Source: Bacteroides sp. CAG:1060 (GTDB lineage: Bacteria; Bacteroidota; Bacteroidia; Bacteroidales; UBA932). From it: DNA of 29,486 bases. Where the stretch lies: the NCBI GenBank assembly GCA_000432655.1, contig HF986319.1:54667-84152 (forward strand), in the 5' to 3' direction. Below the pieces are notes generated by a model that was given only the letters and a program-made list of their open reading frames with translations, ran no database searches and was not told the origin of the DNA. The position numbers and the translations under genes were made by a program. Each line of letters starts with the position of its first letter. Positions within the stretch are counted from its first letter, which is position 1. Below, one piece after another: positions 1 through 8,072 of the stretch.

Positions 1-1232
1 CAGAGAACCACTACCACTCCGCCTACAAGTACATAGGTCCACATATTTGCGTTGTCACCTTTTACTCGGGACCACATTTTCATAAGGGCCTCGGTGCGGT
101 CTCCGCTGTCGTGCATCATTCCGCATCTTTTGATTACGGAAGCGTCCGGGTACATCACAGGGTTCAGACATACGCTGTCCGCCTTGTCCCCGAAGAAATA
201 CGACGCGTCAAGCGGAGCGAAAGCATCCGGATCTTCCATCTCTTCAAGAATCTCATCTCCGCCGATAGCACTTACATAGCCTATCACGTCCATATTGCGG
301 ACGGCATTCTCCGGCTTGCAGAGGAAATTGATGAAATAGCTGGCTGCCTTGACGTTCTTGGCATATTTCGGGATGAGCCATCCGTCAAACCATACCGTGC
401 TGCCTTCCTTCGGAACGGCATATCTGAGTTCTACCCCTGTCTCCGCGGCTTCATCTATTGCCCACTGGGCGTCTCCGCTCCATGAAAGATTGATCCATGC
501 GCGCTCTTTGGTCATCTGCTCCTTTCCGAAATCGGCTTCCCAGCCTGCAACACCGTCCTTGAAGGAGTTGAGGTATGCCTCCACCTGTGCGATGGATTCG
601 TCGGAACTGTCAAGTGCAATGGAGTTGATGCTTTTCTCCCCGGAGGCGATGGCGTCTTTGTTGAGGGCTATGAGCATGGAGGTATATATATCCCTGAAAG
701 CATCTTTCATGAGAATCTTGCCGGCAAATTTCGGATTTCTCAGCGCTTCCCATGTCGAGGCCTCCTCGTCGGTGACGAATTTAGGGTTGTATATCAGACC
801 GGTGGTTCCCCACATGTAAGGGACTGCATAGTCGTTGGCATTCTTGCCGTGGGCCGCCACATTGGACATAAGTTCCTGCATGAACGGGGCGACTCCGTCA
901 AGATAGTTGGTCGTGCTGCCGAAATCTTTATTTATCGGAAGAAGGAGGTCCTTCTCAAGCATCCTTTCTATGATGTAGTCTGAAGGGCAGATGACATCGT
1001 AGTCTTCGTGACCGAGCTCGATTTTGGAGAGCATGGTCTCGTTGATGTCGAATGTCTGATATATGACTTTGACAGGTTCTCCGGTCTCTTGTTCATACCA
1101 CTGCTCGAACTCGCCGAGAAGTTCTTCATCTATATAGTCGGCCCAGTTATAGACCTTGAGGACATGGCTTCTGTCCTCTGCACAGGCGCAGAGCATTGCC
1201 GCTACTGCGATGATGGATAGAATTTTTTTCAT
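1..1232 (-). CDS. potD: PotD-like spermidine/putrescine-binding lipoprotein (partial, C-terminus off the left edge)
   Basis: Periplasmic solute-binding component of a polyamine ABC importer. Translating the minus strand from ATG 1232-1230 gives 410 codons without a stop before the window ends. The start MKKILSIIAVAAMLCAC is a lipoprotein signal with lipobox LCAC and acceptor Cys17. It is followed by LKVYNWADYID, the typical opening of the PotD/PotF family, and family-like stretches such as YAVPYMWGTTGL and NLSWSGDAQWA. E. coli PotD has about 348 residues, so this protein is longer; residues about 397-410 (WTYVLVGGVVVVL) form the start of a hydrophobic segment, which suggests a C-terminal membrane anchor. 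The gene starts immediately after the potC stop codon, so it is the last visible gene of the operon. Family assignment is firm; the polyamine specificity is inferred from family and operon. Confidence 0.9.
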   Translation of the reverse strand, partial: MKKILSIIAVAAMLCACAEDRSHVLKVYNWADYIDEELLGEFEQWYEQETGEPVKVIYQTFDINETMLSKIELGHEDYDVICPSDYIIERMLEKDLLLPINKDFGSTTNYLDGVAPFMQELMSNVAAHGKNANDYAVPYMWGTTGLIYNPKFVTDEEASTWEALRNPKFAGKILMKDAFRDIYTSMLIALNKDAIASGEKSINSIALDSSDESIAQVEAYLNSFKDGVAGWEADFGKEQMTKERAWINLSWSGDAQWAIDEAAETGVELRYAVPKEGSTVWFDGWLIPKYAKNVKAASYFINFLCKPENAVRNMDVIGYVSAIGGDEILEEMEDPDAFAPLDASYFFGDKADSVCLNPVMYPDASVIKRCGMMHDSGDRTEALMKMWSRVKGDNANMWTYVLVGGVVVVL

Positions 1233-2036
1233 TTATCTTTCTTGTTTTTTGGCGTTTCTGATTTGTCTTAAATTGATGATTATAAGAAGTATCAGAACGG
1301 TTAGGAATATGATTGTTATAAGAGGTCTGAATTCCGGTGTCAGACCGCCCTTGCGGGCATCCGTGTAAATGTAAGTGGACAATGTGTCCAATCCGATGGT
1401 TCCGCGGGTGAAGAACGTCACTGCGAAATCGTCGAGAGACATGGTGAAAGCCAATATGAATCCTGAAATCATGCCCGGACGCAGCAGAGGCACCAGTACT
1501 TTGCGCATGGCCTGCGCCGGAGTCGCTCCGAGGTCCAGAGCGGCTTCATAGATGTTCGGATTCATGCTGGTCAGCTTCGGAAGGACGCTGAGCACCACGT
1601 ATGGCGTGCAGAACGTTATGTGTGCCAGAATCACGGTCACGTAGCCTTGGGATACGTGAAGGAATACAAATAGAAGGAAAAGGGATACACCGGTGATGAT
1701 GTCCGGGTTGATCATCGGGATGTTGTTGAGGAATGTCAACGCCTGGCGTTTACGTCCCCTCAGGTTGTGTATGCCTACGGCTGCGAATGTTCCAAGCAAT
1801 GTCGAAACGCCGGCAGCTATAACCGCGATGATGAGCGTATTCTCGATTGCCGACATCAGCGTGCCGGTGCCCTGCATGTCTCCGGTGAACAGGTTGGAGT
1901 ACAATTTGGTTGAGAATCCCGTCCAGTTGCCAAGTACCTTACTCTCGGTGAAAGAGAATATAGCAATGAAAAATATAGGTGCGTACAGCAGGAAAAGCAA
2001 TATCCAGATGTAGCTTTTGGCTAAAAACTTTTTCAT
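1233..2036 (-). CDS. potC: PotC-like polyamine ABC transporter permease
   Basis: Inner-membrane permease of the spermidine/putrescine importer, 267 residues, the usual length for PotC. It begins with a membrane segment (residues about 8-28, WILLFLLYAPIFFIAIFSF) and ends with a hydrophobic helix (ITIIFLTVLILLIII) plus a basic tail. The EAA loop that docks on the ATPase is visible as EAALDLGATPAQAMRKVLVP, and a family-typical MSLDDFAVTFF lies downstream. Its ATG overlaps the potB stop codon by one base (TAATG), indicating translational coupling, and the potD start follows its stop with no gap. Confidence 0.95.
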   Translation of the reverse strand: MKKFLAKSYIWILLFLLYAPIFFIAIFSFTESKVLGNWTGFSTKLYSNLFTGDMQGTGTLMSAIENTLIIAVIAAGVSTLLGTFAAVGIHNLRGRKRQALTFLNNIPMINPDIITGVSLFLLFVFLHVSQGYVTVILAHITFCTPYVVLSVLPKLTSMNPNIYEAALDLGATPAQAMRKVLVPLLRPGMISGFILAFTMSLDDFAVTFFTRGTIGLDTLSTYIYTDARKGGLTPEFRPLITIIFLTVLILLIIINLRQIRNAKKQER

Positions 2037-2806
2037 TATACGAGCCCTCCTTCCGATGATTTCTTGTCGCTACCTTGAAGGAAGCTTGTCAAACCTATGA
2101 TTACCAGCATAATAAGCGCAAGAGCGGCGCCGTAATTCCACATGGAGGAGTTGATGTTCTCCTGAATTATCGTACCGAAGAGCTTGATTTTGTTGTTGGT
2201 GAGGAATTCCGAGATGGCAAACGTGCTCACTGTCGGCATGAATACCATGAGCACCCCGCTGGCAACGCCCGGCATGGATAGAGGGACAATGACCTTCCAG
2301 AACACTTTCCACGGAGTGGCTCCGAGGTCCTGGGCCGCCTCCGCGTAGGATTTGTCCATTTTGTCGAGCACGTTGTAGATAGGGTAAATCATGAAGGGCA
2401 GGTAGTCATATACCATTCCGTACAAAAGAGTCCCTTTTCCAAGATGTATTCCGAGCACGTTGAAAAGTTCTGCCGTGGCAAGCGTTCTCATAAGTGCGTT
2501 TATCCACATAGGCATTATGAAAAGCACTATGGTTACTGCGCTGCGGTTGTATTCCTTGTTTGACAGGATCCATGCCGCCGGGTAGCCGATCAGTATGCAC
2601 AGCAGAGTGGTCTCTATGGCTATCTCTATGGACACGGCAAACGTGCTGAGCGCATCCGAGTCAGTGAAGAACTTGGTGACGTTGCTCAGGGTGAAGTGTC
2701 CGGAGCCGTCCTGAAGCGCATATACCAGCACCAGCAGCAGCGGCAGCACCACGAAAAACACCAAAAAGATGAAATAGGGTAATGCCCATGAGCTTCTTTT
2801 AGTCAT
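2036..2806 (-). CDS. potB: PotB-like polyamine ABC transporter permease
   Basis: Second inner-membrane permease of the polyamine importer, 256 residues. It has about six predicted hydrophobic helices, beginning with [20 protein letters not shown] near residue 9. The EAA motif [20 protein letters not shown] is present, followed by the PotB-type segment on periplasmic gating ([19 protein letters not shown]). The start overlaps the end of potA by 8 bases and its stop overlaps the potC start by one base, so the genes are translated as a coupled set. PotB rather than PotC is chosen from gene order and the longer first periplasmic loop. Confidence 0.95.
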   Translation of the reverse strand: MTKRSSWALPYFIFLVFFVVLPLLLVLVYALQDGSGHFTLSNVTKFFTDSDALSTFAVSIEIAIETTLLCILIGYPAAWILSNKEYNRSAVTIVLFIMPMWINALMRTLATAELFNVLGIHLGKGTLLYGMVYDYLPFMIYPIYNVLDKMDKSYAEAAQDLGATPWKVFWKVIVPLSMPGVASGVLMVFMPTVSTFAISEFLTNNKIKLFGTIIQENINSSMWNYGAALALIMLVIIGLTSFLQGSDKKSSEGGLV

Positions 2807-4187
2807 TTGTGTTGCAGAGCTTTATGTCCTTAGGTGCGAAATTGATACCTACAAGGTCTCCCTTGTCCCAGATGTCGTTGGTGTCCACCCAGATATGGTC
2901 TCCTTCATCCGTGAGGATGGTAAGGTGGTAGTGGTCACCTTTATACAGAAGAAAATGCACTTCTCCCCAGAGCTTTCCGTCCTCCTGATGGTCCGTGAGT
3001 TCCACCTTGCCGAAATCCACCCGCACGCTCACCTTGTCACCTGCGTTGAATTTGGTCTGAGGCTTGCACTCGAAGTCCTCTCCGAGGAAACGTACATGGC
3101 TTTCGTCAATGATTTCTCCTTCAAAGGTATTGAAACTGCGTTCCTTGCGCATTACCTGGATATCATTAGGCCGGATAATCAATCCTACCTCGGATCCCGG
3201 TTCGAAGGCATTGTAGTCCTGGATCATCAGTTCATATCCGGTGTCCGTATCCACGAACATTTCGTAGTGGACGCCTTTGAACGTGCAGGACTTGACATTG
3301 GCGGTGAACTGAGCGCCCTCCGTATGGTTCATGATATAGATGTCTTCCGGACGTACGACTACATCCACATCGACATTCTCTCCGAATCCGTCGTCCACGC
3401 AGTCGAATTCGTGACCTGCAAACTCCACCTTGCGGTCACATATCATGCGGCCGTTGAGGATGTTGGATTCTCCGATGAAATCTGCAACGAACGAATTCTG
3501 CGGCTCGTTGTATATGTCCGTCGGAGTGCCGATCTGCTGGATTTTTCCTTCATTCATCACGACGATGGTGTCGGACAGCGTGAGGGCTTCTTCCTGGTCA
3601 TGAGTGACATATATAAAGGTGATACCCAATTTCCTGTGCATCTCCTTCAATTCAATCTGCATGTCCTTGCGCATCTTCAGGTCAAGAGCCGCGAGCGGTT
3701 CGTCCAGAAGAAGAATCTGCGGCTGGTTGACAAGGGCTCTCGCTATGGCGACTCTCTGCTGCTGTCCGCCGGACAGAGATTCCACGTCACGGTCCTCGTA
3801 ATCGGTCATGCTGACCATTTTGAGGACTTTGCGGACTTTCTTGTCTATCTCGTCCACAGGGGTTTTCTGTAGTTTGAGACCGAATGCTATGTTGTCATAT
3901 ACATCCAGATGCGGAAACAGAGCGTATCTCTGAAAGACTGTGTTGAACGGTCTTTTGTATGGCGGAAGAGACGCTATGTCCTTGCCTTCAAGCATCACGG
4001 AGCCGCTGTCCGGAGAAAGAAATCCGGCGAGTATTCTGAGCGTGGTGGTTTTGCCGCAGCCCGAAGGTCCGAGAAGCGTCACAAATTCCCCTTTGCGTAT
4101 ATCAAGGCTGATATCGTCAAGAATGGTTTTGTCTCCTAATGTTTTGCTGACATTCTTCAGCGAAAGAATAATGTTTGATCGAACCAT
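2799..4187 (-). CDS. potA: PotA-like polyamine ABC transporter ATPase with an extended C-terminal region
   Basis: ATP-hydrolysing subunit that powers the polyamine importer at the cytoplasmic face of the inner membrane. Visible motifs are Walker A GPSGCGKT (residues 40-47), the Q-loop VFQ near 86, signature LSGGQQQR (138-145), Walker B LLLDEP (159-164) and the switch region THDQEEAL. With 462 residues it is about 80 longer than E. coli PotA (378). The extra length follows the ATPase core: two TOBE-like stretches, one ending near RPNDIQVM and a second ending near APKDIKL, which looks like a duplicated regulatory domain. The gene lies 3 bases downstream of the outer-membrane protein gene and overlaps potB by 8 bases. 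Confidence 0.95.
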   Translation of the reverse strand: MVRSNIILSLKNVSKTLGDKTILDDISLDIRKGEFVTLLGPSGCGKTTTLRILAGFLSPDSGSVMLEGKDIASLPPYKRPFNTVFQRYALFPHLDVYDNIAFGLKLQKTPVDEIDKKVRKVLKMVSMTDYEDRDVESLSGGQQQRVAIARALVNQPQILLLDEPLAALDLKMRKDMQIELKEMHRKLGITFIYVTHDQEEALTLSDTIVVMNEGKIQQIGTPTDIYNEPQNSFVADFIGESNILNGRMICDRKVEFAGHEFDCVDDGFGENVDVDVVVRPEDIYIMNHTEGAQFTANVKSCTFKGVHYEMFVDTDTGYELMIQDYNAFEPGSEVGLIIRPNDIQVMRKERSFNTFEGEIIDESHVRFLGEDFECKPQTKFNAGDKVSVRVDFGKVELTDHQEDGKLWGEVHFLLYKGDHYHLTILTDEGDHIWVDTNDIWDKGDLVGINFAPKDIKLCNTND

Positions 4188-4190
4188 TTC

Positions 4191-5204
4191 CTACCAAAGT
4201 TTGAAGCTGAATTCGTATTTGGCGCCTATCATAAGGCTTATGCTGTCTGAAAGTGAGTCATATCCCGCGGTGGCATGCAGGCGAAGAGCCTTTGAGTCTG
4301 CCAGAGGATAGAACTGTGCTACTGCGGCTGCTTTGTAGTTGGCCGGAAGAAGTCCGTTCTTGTCTGCGCTCATGTATGCGGAGTGCAGGGCAATGTCAAA
4401 TTTCTCACTTGGTGCGTACTGGACGCGGGCCTGGTATGTGTTGCCTGGAGCTATGCTCCAATCGCTTTCGGTGTAGAATCCGACATTGTTGAAATAGTCG
4501 AATGTGAGGGTCCAATTGCCCAGATAGAACTGGGTTCCGAGAGTAATGACGTTCTCAAAACGGTTTTTCTCCCGCTCTATCGCAGAGTAACTCCAAATGG
4601 TGGCGAAGTAGTCATATTCGGCTCTCCACTGTGCGGAATAACTCCATAATTTGCTGCTGAAAGGGTGTTCTCCAAAAGGGGAAGAGACCATCTGGAGGCT
4701 GAATGTGTTGGTCTCGGAAGGAATGGTGTAACTCAGTTTGGCTCCCCACTGATAGCATGAAAGACCGTCAAAATAAGGGGATGAAGCTGCTGAATAGACG
4801 TCCCAGTCCCAGTTGTCGAGTTCAAATCCTCCGGTGCTGATGAAGTCCTTGCCGAGAGTCAGAGTCCAGTTGCCGAATGAAATGTCTGCATAGCAATAAT
4901 TCAGCCAGTTGACATCGTCCGACCGTCCCAGATTCTGGTAAGGCCACTTGATTCCGTCGGAACTTACCCATTGGTTGCATACGAACCACGAGAAATGCTC
5001 TGACGCGGAACCTTCGAATGTTGTACAGAATAATGAATTGCCAAAGTCGAAACCCACTTCGGAATCGCCGAAATAGTAAGATGGTTTCAAATCAAGGCGC
5101 GAAATAAGCTTAACCTCGGCGTAACTACCGAGATTGTCAGCCTCTTGCGAGTGCGCAAAAGAGCAGAGCAGCAATGCTGCAATCGAAATAAGTAGTTTCT
5201 TCAT
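4191..5204 (-). CDS. Outer-membrane beta-barrel protein, first gene of the polyamine importer operon
   Basis: A 337-residue exported protein with signal peptide MKKLLISIAALLLCSFAHSQ and no lipobox. The rest is rich in alternating aromatic/polar strands (WTLTLGKDFIS, WTLTFDYFNNVGFY, YQARVQYAPS), and the chain ends KYEFSFKLW, a terminal aromatic residue of the type used as an outer-membrane barrel signal. It resembles porin-like barrels of Bacteroidota, but I cannot name the family with certainty. It is separated from potA by only 3 bases on the same strand and is the promoter-proximal gene, so it is very likely transcribed with the importer. Inference: it may be the outer-membrane entry pore for the same substrate. 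Confidence 0.8.
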   Translation of the reverse strand: MKKLLISIAALLLCSFAHSQEADNLGSYAEVKLISRLDLKPSYYFGDSEVGFDFGNSLFCTTFEGSASEHFSWFVCNQWVSSDGIKWPYQNLGRSDDVNWLNYCYADISFGNWTLTLGKDFISTGGFELDNWDWDVYSAASSPYFDGLSCYQWGAKLSYTIPSETNTFSLQMVSSPFGEHPFSSKLWSYSAQWRAEYDYFATIWSYSAIEREKNRFENVITLGTQFYLGNWTLTFDYFNNVGFYTESDWSIAPGNTYQARVQYAPSEKFDIALHSAYMSADKNGLLPANYKAAAVAQFYPLADSKALRLHATAGYDSLSDSISLMIGAKYEFSFKLW

Positions 5205-5241
5205 TTTTTAACATAAAAACTAGTTTAGTTAAACTTGGGCG

Positions 5242-5249
5242 CGAAGATA
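5242..5249 (-). promoter_or_regulatory. Candidate -7 box for the barrel-pot operon
   Basis: Read on the minus strand the sequence is TATCTTCG after a run of T residues, one base off the Bacteroidota -7 consensus TAnnTTTG and about 37 bases upstream of the barrel protein start. No convincing -33 TTTG is seen at the expected spacing. Confidence 0.4.
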
Positions 5250-5284
5250 CAAAAAAAAGAATTTTAATTATTATTTTTTGTGTG

Positions 5285-5292
5285 TAATTTTG
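5285..5292 (+). promoter_or_regulatory. Candidate -7 box for the C-S lyase gene
   Basis: TAATTTTG matches TAnnTTTG exactly but ends only 7 bases before the ATG at 5300, so the transcript would be almost leaderless. The region is AT-rich and no -33 TTTG is present, so a chance match is possible. Confidence 0.3.
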
Positions 5293-5299
5293 TGATACT

Positions 5300-6499
5300 A
5301 TGTACGATTTTGATCAATTGATAGACAGGCGGGGGACCGCTTGCGTCAAGTACGATTCTCTGGAGGAGCACTTCGGCCGGAGTGACTTGTATTCAATGTG
5401 GGTGGCGGATATGGATTTCAAGACCCCTGATTTTATCTTAAATGCTCTGCGTGAGCGTCTTGAACATCCTGTTTTGGGCTATTCCCTCAATGGAAAAGAC
5501 TTTTTCCCTATCATTTCATCATGGGTGGAGCATCTTCATGGATGGCAGGTGCCGCCTGAAAATATATGCTACATCCCCGGTATTGTAAAAGGAATCGGAC
5601 TTGCGCAGCGATGTTTTCTTTCTGAAGGAGACAAAGTGATAATCCAGCCTCCTGTATATCACCCGTTCAGAATCGTGACTCAGGCCTGCGGGTTTGAGGT
5701 TGTCAACAATCCTCTGATACCTATATATAATGAGGACGGGGCCCTGGAAACATACGAAATGGATCTTGACGGCCTGGAGTCCCTTATAGATGAAAGGACT
5801 AAAATGCTGGTGCTGTGCAATCCTCACAATCCGTGCGGCGTCTGCCACTCGAAAGAAAGCCTTCAGCGCCTTGCCAGGATATGTAATGAAAGGGGAGTGA
5901 TTGTGGTTTCTGACGAGATTCACGCGGAGATGGTGCTGGGAGGCCGTCGTCATATTCCTTTCGCTTCGGTAAGCGAAGATGCTGCCGAGTGCGCAATTAC
6001 CTTCATGGCTCCGTCCAAGACATTCAATATAGCCGGAGTGGTCAGCTCTTATTGTATAATTGAGTCGGACAAGCTACGGGAGAAGTTTTTCGGATACCTT
6101 TCCGCCTGCGAGCTTGATGACCCGAGCCTTTTCTCAATAGTTGCTACGAAGGCTGCGTATTCTTCTCCGGAGTCCGATGTCTGGAGGCGCGAGATGCTTT
6201 CGTATGTGGAAGGGAATCTGGATTTTGTGTGCGACTGGTTCGCTTCCAATCTTCCGGAGATTCATCCTGTGCGTCCTCAGGCGTCATTTTTGGTGTGGCT
6301 TGATTGCAGAAAGCTCGGATTGAGTCAGGAAAAGCTGACGGATCTTTTCGTGAATTATGCGCATCTTGCTCTGAATGACGGCGCTATGTTCGGAGAAGAA
6401 GGGACGGGATACATGAGACTCAATGTGGCATGTCCTCGCAAGGTGTTGTCTTCCGCACTGCGCAATCTCAAGGCGGCGGTAAATATTTTAAAAATATAG
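5300..6499 (+). CDS. PatB/MalY-family PLP-dependent C-S lyase (cystathionine beta-lyase-like)
   Basis: Cytoplasmic fold-type I aminotransferase-like enzyme of 399 residues, the normal length for the MalY/PatB family, which cleaves the carbon-sulfur bond of cystathionine or cysteine conjugates. Landmarks are the opening YDFDQLIDRRGT, WVADMDF at 34-40, NPHNPCG at 174-180 (Asn177 contacts PLP), SDEIH at 204-208 with Asp205, and APSKTFNIAG with the PLP-binding Lys240; the C-terminal MRLNVACPR carries the carboxylate-binding Arg. The start is fixed by the match of residue 1 to the family N-terminus. The gene stands alone, divergent from the polyamine operon and followed by a tRNA gene with its own promoter. 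In vivo substrate (methionine pathway versus thiol detoxification) cannot be told from sequence. Confidence 0.9.
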   Translation: MYDFDQLIDRRGTACVKYDSLEEHFGRSDLYSMWVADMDFKTPDFILNALRERLEHPVLGYSLNGKDFFPIISSWVEHLHGWQVPPENICYIPGIVKGIGLAQRCFLSEGDKVIIQPPVYHPFRIVTQACGFEVVNNPLIPIYNEDGALETYEMDLDGLESLIDERTKMLVLCNPHNPCGVCHSKESLQRLARICNERGVIVVSDEIHAEMVLGGRRHIPFASVSEDAAECAITFMAPSKTFNIAGVVSSYCIIESDKLREKFFGYLSACELDDPSLFSIVATKAAYSSPESDVWRREMLSYVEGNLDFVCDWFASNLPEIHPVRPQASFLVWLDCRKLGLSQEKLTDLFVNYAHLALNDGAMFGEEGTGYMRLNVACPRKVLSSALRNLKAAVNILKI

Positions 6500-6508
6500 C
6501 AAAATAAA

Positions 6509-6539
6509 TTTGCAGGATAAAAAATAATCACTACCTTTG
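6509..6539 (+). promoter_or_regulatory. Promoter of the tRNA-Phe gene
   Basis: TTTG (6509-6512), 19 bases, then TACCTTTG (6532-6539): both halves of the Bacteroidota sigma-ABfr consensus (TTTG / TAnnTTTG) at canonical spacing. The tRNA begins 24 bases after the -7 box. This is the clearest promoter in the window. Confidence 0.75.
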
Positions 6540-6563
6540 CAATCCCGTTTGGGGACAACAATT

Positions 6564-6636
6564 GGTGCTGTAGCTCAGGTGGTAGAGCAATGGACTGAAA
6601 ATCCATGTGTCGCCGGTTCAACTCCTGCCAGCACCA
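6564..6636 (+). tRNA. tRNA-Phe (anticodon GAA)
   Basis: A 73-nucleotide cloverleaf. The acceptor stem GGTGCTG (6564-6570) pairs with CAGCACC (6629-6635), with discriminator A at 6636. The D arm contains AGCTCAGGTGGTAGAGC. The anticodon stem ATGGA/TCCAT encloses CTGAAAA, giving anticodon GAA. The T arm contains GGTTCAACTCC. CCA is not encoded (the next bases are CAT), as is common in Bacteroidota. Confidence 0.97.
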
Positions 6637-6642
6637 CATTAG

Positions 6643-6669
6643 GCCCGCTGTTTTTCAGCGGGCTTTTTT
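6643..6669 (+). terminator. Intrinsic terminator of tRNA-Phe
   Basis: Perfect 8-bp stem GCCCGCTG / CAGCGGGC with a five-T loop, followed by six T residues (6664-6669), six bases after the tRNA end. Confidence 0.9.
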
Positions 6670-6728
6670 GTTTCCACTTTTAGGTACGGCCGTTTTCAAG
6701 TGAATGTAGGCCTTTCTCGAACACCCCA

Positions 6729-7829
6729 TTACTGACCAAAAATGTCAATCATATCGTAATTTGTGCTTCGCCCGCCTTCGTCGTTTTTGCGAAGGATGCC
6801 TTTTTTGACAAGGTCTTTAATATCGTTTAGCGCCGTATCCGTTGAGCATTTTCCAATCTTGGCCCACTTGCCGGAAGTGAGTTTGCCGAAGAAGCCGTCG
6901 AATTGCATATTGATGATTTTTCGCTGGCGATTGTTCACTGCCAGGTCGCGGTGGTTCTCCCAGAAACGGGCTTTGGCGAGGACGGAGGCGAGCGTCTCTT
7001 CCGTGGAGGATAGAGCCCGGTCGAAGCAGTCCAGAAACCAGAGGAGCCAGGCGGTGATGTCGCCGTCGCCCTTCTGAGTTTTCTCAAGTACGTCGTAGTA
7101 CTCCTTCTGCAGGATCTTTATCTCGTTGGACATACTGTAGAAGCGTTTGGCGGAATGCTCACTGCGGGCCAGTAGCATATCTGTGATGGCGCGTGTGATA
7201 CGGCCATTGCCATCGTCGAATGGGTGTATGGAGACGAACCAGAGGTGGGCGATGCCGGCTTTGAGTACGGGGTCTATGCCGTTATCAGCATTTGCCCAGT
7301 CGATGAAGCGGTGCATCTCTTCTGCCACGCGCTCTGGCTTGGGAGCCTCGTAGTGGACTTTTTCGTGGCCCATCGGCCCGGAGACTACCTGCATTTCTCC
7401 GGTGCGGTATTTAGCAACTTCTATGGCGTATAAGCCACTGAGACCCGTTGGGAACAGGACATTGTGCCAGCCGAAGAGGCGATCGTCGGAAAGGGGCTGG
7501 TCGTAGTGCTGCGTGGCGTCCAGGAGCATCTCAACGATACCCTCAACATAGCGTGATGCAGGCACCAGACCGGCAGTATTGATACCAAGACGGCGGGCTA
7601 TGGAGGAGCGGACTTCCGTGAGATTGAGGACTTCGCCTTCTATCTCGCAGGAACGTACGAGTTCCATGGACATGGTGGTGAGTATGGCTTCGTCCTGGAA
7701 GTCGAAGCCGAGGGACAGCATTCGGCCCAGCATGAGGCCTTGTTTTGCTCTTACGGGGCCGAGTTTGTTCATCACGGCCTCTTTGTCATAGCGGAATTCC
7801 CACCAGTTATTTCTTTGATGCAGGTACAT
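6729..7829 (-). CDS. Fic family protein (DUF4172-type N-terminus, N-terminal self-inhibition motif, C-terminal winged helix)
   Basis: Fic enzymes usually transfer AMP from ATP to a hydroxyl side chain of a target protein. The catalytic motif HPFDDGNGR is intact (His202 counted from the chosen start). Upstream, SCEIEG (residues 60-65) fits the inhibitory helix motif (S/T)xxxE(G/N), with Glu64 as the residue that blocks ATP binding, so this is a class II self-inhibited Fic. The N-terminus (HQRNNWWEFRYDKEAVM) resembles the DUF4172 domain often found on such proteins, and the last 60 residues look like a winged-helix domain. I chose ATG 7829 rather than the in-frame ATG 7889: the family begins at this point and a -7 box (7850-7857) lies between them. 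No antitoxin-like gene is adjacent. Target unknown. Confidence 0.9.
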   Translation of the reverse strand: MYLHQRNNWWEFRYDKEAVMNKLGPVRAKQGLMLGRMLSLGFDFQDEAILTTMSMELVRSCEIEGEVLNLTEVRSSIARRLGINTAGLVPASRYVEGIVEMLLDATQHYDQPLSDDRLFGWHNVLFPTGLSGLYAIEVAKYRTGEMQVVSGPMGHEKVHYEAPKPERVAEEMHRFIDWANADNGIDPVLKAGIAHLWFVSIHPFDDGNGRITRAITDMLLARSEHSAKRFYSMSNEIKILQKEYYDVLEKTQKGDGDITAWLLWFLDCFDRALSSTEETLASVLAKARFWENHRDLAVNNRQRKIINMQFDGFFGKLTSGKWAKIGKCSTDTALNDIKDLVKKGILRKNDEGGRSTNYDMIDIFGQ

Positions 7830-7849
7830 ATCGTTTCTTTGTTTCGGTA

Positions 7850-7857
7850 CAAATCTA
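7850..7857 (-). promoter_or_regulatory. Candidate -7 box of the fic gene
   Basis: On the minus strand TAGATTTG matches TAnnTTTG; CTTG, one base off TTTG, lies 20 bases upstream. It is 20 bases before ATG 7829 and downstream of ATG 7889, and so decides the start of the Fic protein. Confidence 0.5.
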
Positions 7858-8025
7858 CTGTGTATTCGGCGAAAAAGCAAGATATTCACCGATAAAAGTT
7901 CGGTGAATGTTGGCTTTAATCCCCGAGTATTTCTTTTTGAACGCCTCTTCTGTCTTCTTGATGGCGTCCTTCTTGAGGGAGTGGAGTCCTCTCAGAGGCA
8001 AGCTGCTGCCGCAGCGGAACTTCAC
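7855..8025 (-). other. Short open frame of unknown nature between the GH54 terminator and fic
   Basis: From GTG 8025 to TAG 7855-7857 there is a 56-residue open frame (starting VKFRCGSSLPLRGLHSL, then KKDAIKKTEEAFKKKYSG). The middle is Lys/Glu-rich and looks more protein-like than random sequence, but the frame starts directly on the end of a terminator, has no ATG, and its stop overlaps the fic -7 box. It could be a gene remnant, a tiny gene, or chance. I do not recognise it. Confidence 0.2.
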
Positions 8026-8055
8026 AAAAAAGAGGCCGACCTTTTAGTCGACCTC
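8026..8055 (-). terminator. Intrinsic terminator of the esterase-GH54 operon
   Basis: Read on the minus strand: stem GAGGTCGAC / GTCGGCCTC (9 bp with one G-T pair), loop TAAAAG, then six T residues (plus-strand 8031-8026). It begins 17 bases after the GH54 stop codon. Confidence 0.85.
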
Positions 8056-8072
8056 GTTATATTAAAAGGATT

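Noticed and set aside
2895..3872. A 325-codon open frame on the plus strand across potA
   Set aside because: It lies fully antisense to a well-supported ABC ATPase gene, and its translation matches no family and has no signal or motif pattern.
7830..7889. The 20-codon N-terminal extension of the Fic protein
   Set aside because: It contains the predicted promoter box and lies outside the usual family N-terminus.
6564..8072. tRNA-Phe as an integration site for a fic-carrying element
   Set aside because: No second copy of the tRNA 3' end and no integrase gene were seen in the window.
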